Assembly: GCA_039545295.1 (NCBI GenBank) | Contig: BCIK01000001.1 | Span: forward strand, 1,178,001-1,242,000 | Length of the DNA: 64,000 nt | Direction: 5' to 3' | DNA from: Udeniomyces pyricola | Lineage: Eukaryota; Basidiomycota; Tremellomycetes; Cystofilobasidiales; Mrakiaceae | Shown here: piece after piece, positions 9,372 to 20,230 of the stretch | How the letters are laid out: every line of letters starts with the position of its first letter | How positions within the stretch are numbered: the stretch's first letter is position 1 | Position numbers and translations under genes: made by a program | Notes under the pieces: generated by a model | The model's input: only the letters and a program-made list of their open reading frames with translations | The model's database searches: none | Told to the model about the DNA's origin: nothing

Positions 9372-12300
9372 ATGACTACCTATGCTGCCCCACTTGCTCC
9401 TGCACTCCCCACGTTCGAGCCACCTTCCAATGCGGCTACCACCGTTTCAACGCGGTCCATGGCTTTCAATGGGCACAAACTCACCGATACCACCAAAAGT
9501 GGACAGGCCCGCACTTCAGACCATGGTGAGCGTCCGTTGTATTGAGCTAGGTCTGTGATGGGGGAACAATGTCTCAAGTTTCGATCCAATGGACTACAAA
9601 GCTACAAACTCGTATACACACAGAAACAACGGTGGCAGGCAGGCCAGCCGGACATTTCCCCGAGGTTCCACCTTCAAAGAGCCCGTTATCTCTGCGTCGT
9701 GGAGCTATACCACTCTGGGTCTTGACGTCAATACAGATATGATGCACCCCTTGCTAAACCCTCATCTATTTATTTATTTACTTCATCAGGCCCCCTTTCG
9801 CTCGGTCTCGATTGCTCGACTCAAGGGCTCAAAGCCGTTGCCGTCACTGAAAACCTGTCCGTCTTTGCTGAGATCAACGTAAACTTTGACAAAGACCTGC
9901 CTCAATACAACACGGAAGGAGGAGTCTTGTTCGAGGATGGTGGAGTCGTCAATGCTTCAGTGGAAATGTATATTTCTGCCTTGGATTTGCTCGCCCAGAA
10001 AATGAAGGAACAACGATTTCCTTTCGAACGAGGTATGTTTGACTGGTAAGGCATATCGTTATCTGTATGCATGTCTTGTGACTGATTCACTTTCATTGGT
10101 TCTCTCATCATGCAAATCCTCTCCTCCTCGTCACCTATGCCAAAGTCGCGGCCATCAGTGGTGCCGGCCAACAGCACGCAATGGTCTTGTTTTCCTCTCA
10201 AGCGGCTAAGCTACTCGCCTCCCTTGACCCCGCGCAGTCTCTCGCCTCTCAACTTGCACCGGCTTTTGCTTCACCTACAGTGACGAACTGGCAGGACAGC
10301 TCAGTGAGTGTCCTGCTCCGGTCCGGCTGAATCGGGGTCGCAATCAAATCTTGAGCCCCAATCCAGAGCCCTCTGACTGATCATGACAATGCATATCCTG
10401 TCCTTTGCCTTCTCTTCTTGCTCTGTCCTCCTGTCGCTCACTCTTATTAGACGTCCGAGGAATGCAACTTGCTCGAACAATCTCTTCCAGGAGGCCGGGA
10501 TGAGCTTGCTCGAATCACTGGTTCCAAAGCTCATCAACGATTCACAGGTTCGTACATTTCCCTCTTTCTCATCCCCTGTCGTATCCGCAGAGTCTAACCT
10601 CGATTTGCGTTTTCTACACTTTCTCGGATCGTCATTGCCTTTTCGCAATTTACTTTTGCCTTTTCCTATGTTGGATTACGCTTTGCGATGGTAGGACCCC
10701 AGATTCTCAAGATGGTTCGACGCGGCGATGCATCCGTTTGGAACTCCACGTCAAAAATCGCTCTTGTCTCCAGCTGGCTCGCGACTATGTTCTGTCTTGA
10801 TGGCGAGATCAAGGGCGTTGATGAGGTGAGAACTCTCGGACAACTCTTGCACGCTCCTCCCCTCCCCCGCCCTCTCGACATGATTGGGAATATATTTTGT
10901 GAATGGATGATCAAGAGGATGCAAACTGACAATCTACTCTGTGCTGCGTCCATCTTTGCTCATCGTGACAACATCTACCTCGGCTGCTGTTTTTCATATC
11001 AGGCTGATGCATGTGGAGAAAACCTTTTTGAGTACGGGCTTCAGTCTTCCAATGCTCTTGCCAATCTTTCCAACCAGTCAGTTAACAACCTCACCTTTTT
11101 CTGCCTTGCAGCATTCCCAATCGAACCTGGCACTCCTCTCTTCTTCAAACCGCCTCACAATCTTCGAATCCCTCCGCCCTTGCCGAGAAACTGGGAACCG
11201 TCGAGATCGATCCGGGTCGTGTCGTGGGGACGATCGGTCGATGGTGGGTCGAAAGGTTCGGGTTCGATCCACGTTGTATCATCGCGCCATTCACGGGAGA
11301 TAACCCCTCGACGTTGTTGAGCTTCACACTCTCACCGTAAGTTCCTCTATCTCTTCCCAAGATTGTGGATGGAAAGTCCAGGATGAGAAAAGTATTGAGC
11401 AGCCCAGACCTCACGTAGAGCAATGACTGATATGGACGAACTATTTTTGGCGTGCTTCTTTCCAGCGGCGACGCTGTTATATCTTTGGGAACGTCTGACA
11501 CTGTCTTGCTAGCTACAAACCACTACAACCCCTCTCCTGTAAGTCTTGATGGATACTCATGACATTTCTACCTATGCAGGCGTATATGAGACGACACCAA
11601 AGAAATTCAGTAGGATCTGACGATGGACGGGCATTGATTGCTTGTGTCGCTTCATCAACAGGAATGGCACACATTTTCTCATCCAGCAGGTGATGGGGTC
11701 GACGGGACGAGACGTTACATGTCGATGCTTTGTTACAAGAATGGAAGCTTGGTGTAAGAATGATTTCCCATCTTTTCTCTGGTTCTTTTCTTCCATGAAT
11801 GGCTTTCTGATCTTTATTCTCCTTCTTTTTCGGATCTTCACATTCCTCTCCGCTTCTTGTTCATCTCTCGCTCCTTTGTCTGTTTTCTCTACGTTCCTTT
11901 GTCTCTTGTCCTTCCGTGGGCCAATAGTCGAGAACGAATCCAAAAACAACTTCACCATTCCGATTGGGCCTCATTCAACACCGCCGTCATCACCTCTCCA
12001 CCTCCCCTCCTTACTCGATCCAACTCCTATTTCTCTGCCCTCCCCCCTTCATCCACCTCTGATACTTCGGATCTTACCATTTCGTCCTCCACCAACCTGC
12101 TCACTGTCTTCAACTATATCAAGCCGGAGATAATCCCCGAAAATGTGTCGGGTATCCACACCTTCCGCAATGGTGTCCTTCTCCCCGAGCCCGCCGTGCT
12201 TGACGCCGCTGAGACAGCCGATCTCGCTCGACGGTGCTTGGAGAGTCAGTTCCTCTCGTTCCGATCGAGGATCAAAGGGATTCTTAACGGGGAGGAGGTC

Positions 12301-12920
12301 AAGAGGGTGTTTGTGGCGGGAGGTGGGAGTGTCAATGAGGCGTTGACGAGCCTCTTGGCGGACGTCATGGGTAAGTTCGAGGTTCCAAATCCACTCCAAT
12401 CCAAATTCCCTTCTTCAACAAACCTCCCCTCCCCCCCCTGTTTTCTTCTCCTCTCTCCTCTTTCGAGAACTTTACTACAAAGTCTCATCTTCTGAACTCC
12501 CAATCTTTTCTATCACTCCTTTCTCTCTTGCTTTCGTGTCGTATTCCATTCCTGTCGACGTTTTCAGGATGTCCTGTCTATACCTCGACCGGTTCCGCTC
12601 AAGGATGCGCGATCGGTGCGTCCTATCGCGCCGCCTGGGCGCTCAAGAAGACGACGGACCCCACCGCTTCATTCGAAGCGACTATCGAAGCCGCCAAAGC
12701 TTCGACCGGTGTCCAGGTTCTCGACCGCTCTAGTTCCAGTACCCCAGGCACTCTTACTACTGCTGCTAGAGGAGATGTCATTCCGGGGATGAAGCGAGTG
12801 GGCGTTCCGAACCAAGAGGCATTTGAGGCGTACGGTAGGTTCTTACCAGAGTGGGAGAGACTCGAAAGGATCGTCGTCGAGACTTGTGCGGAAAGAATAT
12901 CGAAGCTTGGCCACCAGTGA
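9372..12920 (+). CDS. XKS1: D-xylulokinase (FGGY carbohydrate kinase)
   Basis: Eleven exons (9372-9525, 9790-10032, 10146-10303, 10451-10547, 10695-10825, 11003-11031, 11112-11336, 11466-11538, 11662-11753, 11928-12370, 12568-12920) give 665 residues. The enzyme phosphorylates D-xylulose to xylulose-5-phosphate with ATP and feeds pentoses into the pentose phosphate pathway. The FGGY N-domain starts at GLDCSTQGLKAV (about 57-68) and includes AAISGAGQQHAMV (about 134-146) and EADACGENLFD. The second domain holds IIAPFTGDNPST, GDAVISLGTSDTVL (about 347-360) and the nucleotide-binding VFVAGGGSVNEAL (about 527-539). Budding yeast XKS1 is about 600 residues, so this copy is slightly long, mainly in Ser-rich loops. 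A 29-base exon (11003-11031) is needed to carry ADACGENLFD. The N-terminal 50 residues are weakly conserved. Confidence 0.93.
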
Positions 12921-13351
12921 GGTCGACGTCGTTACAATATGGCGAGGGAGAAACGCGGAACGGTGCCGTGAGCCGAGCGGAGAGGAAGGCCAGTCAGGAG
13001 GTGTAAGCTAGTAGTAGTCAAGTATCATGAGATGCTAGATGTACGATGCGGTGAACAATAGCTTTTTTGTACATATGTTTTTTTTTTCTTGTTTGTTGGC
13101 CCAGATTGAATGGTGGATTAGTGTCGAATGTCATTTCACAGGTGAAAATGTCCCTTCATGTTAAACCACGAAAGGAAGAAAGAGATGAACACGGCCAATG
13201 ACGTTTCTTTCATTCGTTCTCTCCAAAGCGTTTGGTCATCAGAAGAAGAAGAAGAAAAGAAAAAACACGACGACAAGAAACGTATGGTTGACGTTTCTTC
13301 AATCGATCAGCCTTGAATCAACACTCGACCATCACTGCGCTCGTTTCTCCT
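12921..13351. other. Convergent intergenic region (3' UTRs)
   Basis: The region lies between the xylulokinase stop and the end of the leftward membrane-protein gene. It holds a T-run near 13079-13089, an A/G-rich run near 13240-13270 and no supported frame. It is consistent with two facing 3' UTRs. Confidence 0.4.
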
Positions 13352-14739
13352 TCATAACCTCGCTGGGATATCATCATCAACATTATTAATCTCGTCCTTC
13401 GAGGTACCAATCGTCTTTGCTACCTGATAGTCGGCAGCGCCCGATGCGAGGGTGATGAGGATCCAAGAAAGGAAAGAAGAGCATGTCCATCTTGGGTCAG
13501 TCATCAATTCCACTGCCCATCTCACGCTCCAAGATGACCTCAGAAAGGTTTGCAAAAGAAGGAGAGTACATCTAGACAAGACATTTGCCAGCAGGCCAAC
13601 CAAGAGAAATAAAAAAATAAAAATAGAAGCAGCAAGCTGTATGGAGTTTCTTTGTACTCACGTCGATCTGGACTCGCGCTTGCTCCTGAAGTTCCCAATC
13701 CACCGCTCCCGGACGTGCCCAGGGCACCGTGCCGGACTTTCCACACATTCAACGGACTTGATTCGACACCTGAAATGAGGTCACTCCCGCCCCCCGTTCC
13801 GATGTTGCCACCAGCAGTGCTTCCGCGGAGGGATTCGGCGAGGGAGAAGGAAGAAGTCGAAGCTGACATGGCGGACGACGAGGTGATGGGCGAGCCTCGA
13901 TTCTGGGAATTGGCTAGGATAGACTTGAGCGATTTAGCTTTGGAAGAAGAGGAGGAAGAAGGAGTGAATGGGGTGGAATCGATGGTAGTCGTGGTGGTGG
14001 AAGCATGGGATGAGGTAGACTGTTGCTGAGGCGTCTGAGGCGCCAACGTCGTTGAAGGACTGGGGTTTGGAAGGGAATGACGTGGTCGAAGACGGGTCGA
14101 AGATCGAATGGGCGTGGACAGGGCATTGAGGTGGGAAGTGGATGAGGGAGAGGATGGGAGGAACGTCGGAGATGAGACGGAAAGAGGGGGAGACGGTCGG
14201 ATCTAAATGATGGGTCGAAGGGGAAAGAAAAGGGAAATGAGGGTGTCATGAGGACGCGTTCTTCTGGATTTCATGATTATTGCCTTCTTCCCCTTTCGAT
14301 CCTTTCTCTCCTGTCTACAGCTGTGCCACGCTGAAAGAGGGTCTAGACGAATAGAGTATGCCAAGCTTACATGGGGTGAGCCTTTGTGCAGAAGCGCCTT
14401 ATTCCTCAACGGAGTGCTGACAGCTTGGGGGGCCATGGTCCCGACGTCGAGTTTGCCAACGTTGCCACTCTTCAGCTTTCTGCCTGCTCCAACCATGTTC
14501 CACACCAGCACGCCTAGAATGACCGTTTCAATGGCTCCTCTCAGATCTCGCGACACGCCGAGGGCGTGAAGGAGGCGGACATAGATGGGGTAGAAAGGTC
14601 CGACGTGACGGAGGAAGGTGAGGAAGAGGAGGCAGAAGAGGTTGGTCTTGAGCGTGCGGATGAGGGGGAGCTTTTGAGGGAGCGTTGGAGGAAGGGGGGC
14701 ATTCTCAGGAGGCGGTTGAAAGGGTGAAGGGGAAGACAT
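13352..14739 (-). CDS. Small membrane protein with Ser/Pro-rich tail, unrecognised (possible Pom34-like)
   Basis: Three exons (14739-14371, 14202-13662, 13512-13352) give about 356 residues. Exon 1 encodes two clear hydrophobic segments, NLFCLLFLTFLRHVGPFYPI (about 35-54) and AIETVILGVLVWNMVGAG (about 69-86), with a short loop between them. Exon 2 is Ser/Thr/Pro-rich and probably disordered. The last exon adds another hydrophobic stretch (FLSWILITLASGA) and an acidic end. Two close N-terminal membrane spans plus a low-complexity tail resemble fungal nuclear-pore membrane proteins of the Pom34/NPCC type, but I cannot confirm this from sequence alone. Exon 1 and the exon 1-2 splice (GTAAGC..TTTAG) look secure; the final acceptor was chosen only because it keeps the frame open, so the C-terminus is doubtful. 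Confidence 0.55.
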
Positions 14740-15574
14740 GATGTACTGGCTGCGTTGGCGAGTGAGATGACGATGGATGGCAGGAGGACGAGGCTAGACG
14801 AGACGACTATAAACGTCAGGTGTTTTCTCCAATACTCAGGTGTCGGACGAATCCTGGTCTATCCTGTGCAAGCCTGTGCGGCACGTGGTCTCTCAGACAT
14901 GTATTCTATCCAGTGTATATCATTTACCATTGGTTTTCGCCAGAGCAACCAAGGAGCAACATGCTGGTATAACTGATATGCATGGATAGTCTGTACTCTC
15001 TGGCCGCCGATCTTGATGATCTCGGATCATCCATCAGCTGTATCTTTCCAATGTCGTTGTGTACTCGTCGACGTCCTCAAGGGCCAGAAGCTGATCTACA
15101 AAACTTGGGCAAAGGCGAACATGCATGATGCCGATTGAGATGAAAGAGGGGGATGAGACTTGTGATGATGGAAAACTAACCACCCATATCATCATGATAG
15201 GAGAATTTATATATGGGATGATGATATCAGAAGTTGAAGCAAGAGAAAACTGAAGCGCATGTGGACAGTGATATGAGCAGTGATTAGACGACATGCATGA
15301 TGATCGAGCAAGCGTGTTGGACGATCGTCCTCTTGTCACCTCGTGCGTCGGCGATCAAGTGGAATTTGAAATCCAACTTCAAAGTCGTCAAGTAGTATAT
15401 AGCAGCGGGCTCTTCTTCATATTCCACATCAGATTCGGTTGATCTGACAAGAGTTTCGTTTCTTTGACCGTCATACCCTTCCACTCAACAACACATTCAT
15501 CCTCAGAGCCCTCTCCCAGTTCCCATCAACATCGCTCACCATCTCCTCCGTACCAAACAGCGAACCCTCTCAAA
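14740..15574. promoter_or_regulatory. Divergent promoter region, membrane protein / ACR3
   Basis: About 835 bases separate the two start codons. The half next to ACR3 (15470-15570) is C/T-rich and includes ccatcaacatcgctcaccatctcctcc, a typical leader. An A/T-rich patch with ATATATGGGATGATGATATC lies near 15208-15230. I recognise no arsenic-responsive element. Confidence 0.4.
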
Positions 15575-18430
15575 ATGCCATGTAGAGCCTCCGACTCTCC
15601 TGCCCGCCTTCACAACGGAGAGGACGACGGACTCGTCCACCCAACCGATGTCCTCTCCCCCGAACGCAGCACAACCACAAAGAGTATGCCCTGCTCCTCC
15701 CCTCTTTTTTTCTTTCTTCTTTTTGCACGCTCACATCGCTCGTATCTGGGATATGCCTTGCTCTCAATCTCACAATTTTCCCAACCTTTGCTTGCGTAAT
15801 TTACTCGTCTCGGCTTTGGGGAAAGCCAGCTTTGTTGGCGAGCTTGGGATTTCTCGATCGGTTTCTTGCCGTTTGGGTCCTGGTCGCCATGATTCTTGGA
15901 GTCGTCATAGGTCCGTCCATCAAAATACACCCATCTCCTCAGGGTGTCTCTATCCTTGGGCAAAGAGAGATCCGCTCTCGAATGCGTCTCGTAATCGACG
16001 TCTCGAAATTAAGCACTAACGGTGGCCGTTGGCCTCTCTGATTGTGGGCTTTTGCTTATTAGGCAAGTTTGCCCCAAACGTCTCCAAGGTCCTGTCGGGT
16101 TCGACCTTAGAAGGCGTCTCAGTCCGTAAGTAGTATTCATGCATGAACGTGAAAATGTACCAGGCGTCTCTGCACGAGGTAAGATAGCGCTACATCACTA
16201 AATGACCATATGTATTTCACGATTTTGTTCTGCTTCGACTGGATCTAAACAAAAGCCATCGTGATTGGTCTTCTCGTGATGATGTGGCCCATCCTTACCA
16301 AAGGTCCGTACAAGCATCCTCAAAAGCCCTACTCTCTATTCGTCGTTCCTTTTCTTCCACTTGAATCATCATCCCACCCTTAAGCCAGATGGAACTCGAA
16401 CTGATATCCTTTCTTTTCTCTCTTTCTATATACGTTCCTCCCTCCCTTCGTTTTTCGCCTCTCTTCGCGCTCCTTGTTTCTTCCTTCTTCCGATACCTCA
16501 GTTCAGTACGAAAAACTTCCCGAGATCTTTTCGGCCTCCAAGATTTGGTATCAGATCGGTATTTCGTTAGTCCTCAATTGGATCATCGGGCCGTTTGTAA
16601 GTTCGAATTATCATACCCACATGTTCTTTTGACTTCCTTTCTTATTTCCCTTCCACGTCCCCTGCAGGATTTGGCAGCAGGGACAGGCTAGAATCATCGT
16701 CTGACGACTGCGTTGAATCCTTTTTTTTTTTGTGCAGGTTATGCTGGGCGTGGCATGGGCAACCCTCCCTGACCTTCCGACGTATCGCACGGGGGTCATC
16801 ATGGTAGGGTTAGCTAGGTGAGAATAGCTCCACTATAGCATACATGCTTTATAGGCTAGAGAGATCTTACTCATGGGTGTATCTGCTGCTTCGTGATTAC
16901 TTTTTGAATATATAATGTCAAGATGCATCGCGATGGTTATGGTAAGCCATTTCTTTGTCATCTTTTGCAGCATCGGCCATCTCCACCACAAGACAATTGG
17001 ATCTGATCAAGGTTGCCTTGACATCTTCCTTCTCACCTGTCTCTTCTTGAATCTCAGATCTGGAACCAGCTTGCTCACGGTGACAACGAATACTGCGCCA
17101 TCCTCGTCATCATCAACTCGGTTCTCCAAATAATCCTCTACGCACCTTTGAGCCTGCTCTTTGTCAACGTCATCAGTGATGACGAGAGCTTGGAACTTGA
17201 GTATGGTCGGACGGCCATCGCGGTTTTGATCGTACGTCCTAATTGACTTTTCCTTCCCTTTCTGATGGAGAATACAGCAATCCTACTGACAATCCAAGAC
17301 TACTTGCCCTTCAATACCGACCTCGATCCTTTCTGACTCGTACCCGCTCCCTTAAAGTACCTCGGCATTCCTCTCGCAGCCGGTATCGTCACCCGCCTCG
17401 TGTTCCTTCGCCTTCTCGGCCCTCAAAAGTTCCAAACCCGTTTCCTACCGTTCTTCGCGCCTTGGTCCCTCATCGGCCTCCTCTACGTCATCATCATCAT
17501 CTTTGCCGAGCAAGCCCAACGAATCCTCGACAACCTCGGACCGACGTTCCGGACATTCGTCCCGATGGTCGTGTACTTTGTCATCATGTGGACTGGTGCG
17601 TTTGGGGGGATTTGGTGGGTGTGTAGGAGAGGATGGAAGGCGGGTGGGGAGAAAGTTGGGTCATACGAAATGGCTGTAGTACAGGTTGGTCCCTCTTTTT
17701 TTTTATTTCTTTTTTTCTCTTCTTCCCTCTTCCTCATCTAACTGGCTATCTCTCCGGTCGCTCTGGCCAAGAGACGTGGATGATCTGATCAGATCGCGTA
17801 AACGTGTATACTGACATCCGTTCTTTCGTTGATTCTTAATATTAAATTTTATTTTTCTTCTTCGATTTTCTTTCCCCCGTATTAGTCTTTCACTGCAGCT
17901 TCCAACAACTTTGAGCTCGCCATCGCCGTTTGTATCGCCGGTAAGTCTGAATCCCCTTCCCCCCTCCTCCATTGTCATCACCTTACCCTGTTCATCCTCT
18001 TTCTTTCCTTCATTGCGTCCTCTCGAGCTCACGCGGATTCCAACCTGCCCCCCTTCCCTCCTTCTTCCTCATCTCCACCCCTTTATCAGTCTACGGCGTC
18101 AACTCTGATCAAGCTCTCGCCGCGACGATCGGACCCTTGGTCGAAGTCCCCGTCCTCCTCGCGTTGACCTACCTCGCGCTGCTCTTCAAACGCCGGCTCA
18201 ACTGGGACACCCGTCCGGATCGCCTGGCCGCCGCCGAAGCTGATTTCGGAGGAGAAAAAGGAATGGTTCGCAGCAGGACACGGGACATAGATGGATTCGT
18301 GGTTGAGGATGCAAGGGAGAGTAACGGAGCGATTAGGGGACAAAGAGAGGAAGGGTTGAAAGCTGGAACGAGAACACCATCCGTTGGAGAGGAAATCACA
18401 GACAAAGAGCTGGAAATCCTAGGAAAATGA
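15575..18430 (+). CDS. ACR3: Arsenite efflux permease, ACR3 family
   Basis: Eleven exons (15575-15683, 15830-15910, 16063-16125, 16256-16303, 16502-16596, 16738-16817, 16923-16941, 17058-17231, 17358-17684, 17886-17940, 18090-18430) give 463 residues with about ten membrane spans. ACR3 proteins export As(III), and in some members Sb(III), across the plasma membrane. Conserved blocks are FLAVWVLVAMILGVVIG, VSVPIVIGLLVMMWPILTKV, CIAMVMIWNQLAHGDNEYCA and FTAASNNFELAIAVCIAVYG. The transport cysteine falls in RCIAMV (about Cys160) and the conserved glutamate in NNFELA (about Glu342). The 19-base exon 7 carries the cysteine. The C-terminal 90 residues are a charged cytoplasmic tail. No ars reductase or regulator gene is adjacent. 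The start at 15575 is the first in-frame ATG; the upstream open frame has none. Confidence 0.93.
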
Positions 18431-18753
18431 AGAGGATGGATGCAGAGGTAGAGGAAGTGAAGATTTCGACGTGGGTTGTTGTAACTATAGATGACTCTAT
18501 CATGATGCGGCAAGTTGGGTACGGACGACGTGGTCCAGTCGATACGAAAGCGAATGTAATTGGCAGAGCCGGCTGGACCCATGATTGACCCGAGCTGAAC
18601 GAATAATCGACCGATGCGTTCGTTCTACTGTGCTGTATACTCGACGTGCTCTCCTTTTTTTTCGAAGCCGAGTTGGATAGGCTGTCTGAGATCATTCTCA
18701 TAGATCGATGCAAAGAAAGAATAACAGGGCCTAGAGGCATCGACGCTGATTAT
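18431..18753. other. Convergent intergenic region, ACR3 / TMEM97-like
   Basis: About 320 bases of 3' UTR for both genes. No coding or RNA feature is seen. Confidence 0.4.
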
Positions 18754-19813
18754 CTACAGAGTCTTAGTCTTTCGAGTCGAGCTACAGGCCGTTCCGGTCT
18801 GCTCAATGACTTTGAGCAAGCGAAGGGACATGTCGACGGTGATCATGAGCTACACAAGAAAGGAGATGTGTATCACCGCGTTGTGTCAGTCGAAGTAGTC
18901 GTCTCTCGGATGGGCTCATCCTGAGAGATGGGAACACTGATCAAGGGGAAGAAAGGGGGGGAGGGGAAGAAACGAACTGGGATGATGAGGAATGGGATGT
19001 AAGATGCCAACAACATGACGAGTTGATCCCTAGTCAACTCCCTCCCTCCTTCTTGATCAAGGCTCCCCAGGTTCAACTTTTCGTTTGGAGCAAGGTGAGC
19101 GACCCTTGGATGACCGAGGACGACGGCCAAGACCGGGATGAGCGTCGTCACGGTGCTAGCGCCATAAACAATCAGCAAGACCCAAACGCGGCGACTGGCA
19201 TGGTAAAGACCGTAGGCACCTAGGAAGAAGGTTGGGAGTTGAAAGATTCCTTCGAGCGCGAGTAGGGATCGGAACCAGGTGTATGCATCGAAGGGGAAGA
19301 GCTGGGTTGGGTGGGGAGGGAAGAGAGGGGAGATAATGGGGTCGTTGGAGAGCGTAGTGTAGAAGGTAAGAAGAGATGATAAGGCCTTTGGAATGAGGTG
19401 GGTTGGGTAGAAAGCTTGAAGGCTGAGAGAGAGGAGGGAGGGGGATGGATGGGCAGTAAGTGAAATGGAGAACGATGTTGAGCGAAGTCTACCTCGGCTG
19501 ATGGGGATGGTCAAAGCAAGCTCACTCAATGCAGAGGGTAGCGGGAATGTGAGACTGATCAAGGATATACACAAGGAATTAAGATGGATGAGCTCAAGGT
19601 GAGGCAAGGGTTGACACGATCGGTCGATGTGTAAACTACCAGTAGCTAGACGGCGAAGGAAGAAGCTGCAATAGCGGTCTCGTTCACGCGGCGGGAGAAC
19701 AGAGAACAGAATGGCTGGAAGCGTACGAGGAAGAAAATGAAGTAGACGAGGTCGAGCGGCCGCTGGCGGAGGGGGACTCTGGCGGGAGCGGCGTTGAGCA
19801 CGGCAGCTGACAT
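18754..19813 (-). CDS. EXPERA-domain membrane protein (TMEM97 / sigma-2 receptor type)
   Basis: Four exons (19813-19727, 19554-19526, 19422-18978, 18849-18754) give 218 residues. The spliced protein has the family order: RPLDLVYFIFFLSHIPATLC, IDLQAFYPTHLIPKALS, a WF-x-SLLALE-x-FQLPTFF helix, STVTTLIPVLAVVLG and SYIPFLIIPLMITVDM. Four membrane spans fit the EXPERA fold shared with sterol isomerase EBP; TMEM97 proteins sit in the endoplasmic reticulum and endolysosomes and affect sterol handling. The 29-base exon 2 (19554-19526) supplies SHIPATLCID and decides the identification; without it the N-terminal helix would be broken. The Lys/Arg-containing C-terminus (TRKTKTL) could be a retrieval signal, which is inference. 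Confidence 0.88.
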
Positions 19814-20230
19814 GGTGAGATGAATGCGCGTGATCAAAGGTCGATGGGACAATGGGTCGATGGGAGCGATATGTATCAAAGGAGATGAAGCAATCGCGAT
19901 GTAACTAGCTAATTGAGATGTCGAATCTAGGACGTGCAAGCTGCAGGACGTGTACGACGTGAAGCAATTCCCTCCTATAACGATTCCATATATATATATA
20001 TATGTACTTTGTTGATCAGATGAGTGGATGATTACTTGCCATCCATTTGAATCCATAGATTTATGCAGTCATAGCTCATGAGAGTTTTATCATGATTGAC
20101 GGGGCGTGTATGTATACAGTACATATATATATCATGTTCATCACATATATATATATACTTATGTTGTTTGATCTGACTTCAGGATACCATCGAACTAAAG
20201 CAATCACCTTCATGACCATCATCCCCTCAC
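19814..20230. promoter_or_regulatory. Divergent promoter, TMEM97-like / GatA, with two (TA)n tracts
   Basis: About 417 bases separate the two start codons. TA-repeats lie at about 19988-20003 and in two shorter stretches near 20123-20158. One of the latter is about 75-100 bases upstream of the GatA ATG and could act as a TATA-like element. No coding frame is supported. Confidence 0.45.

Noticed and set aside
14203..14738. Extending exon 1 of the membrane protein to the end of its open frame
   Set aside because: A GTAAGC donor and TTTAG acceptor remove a segment with unlike composition and place exon 2 in its better frame.
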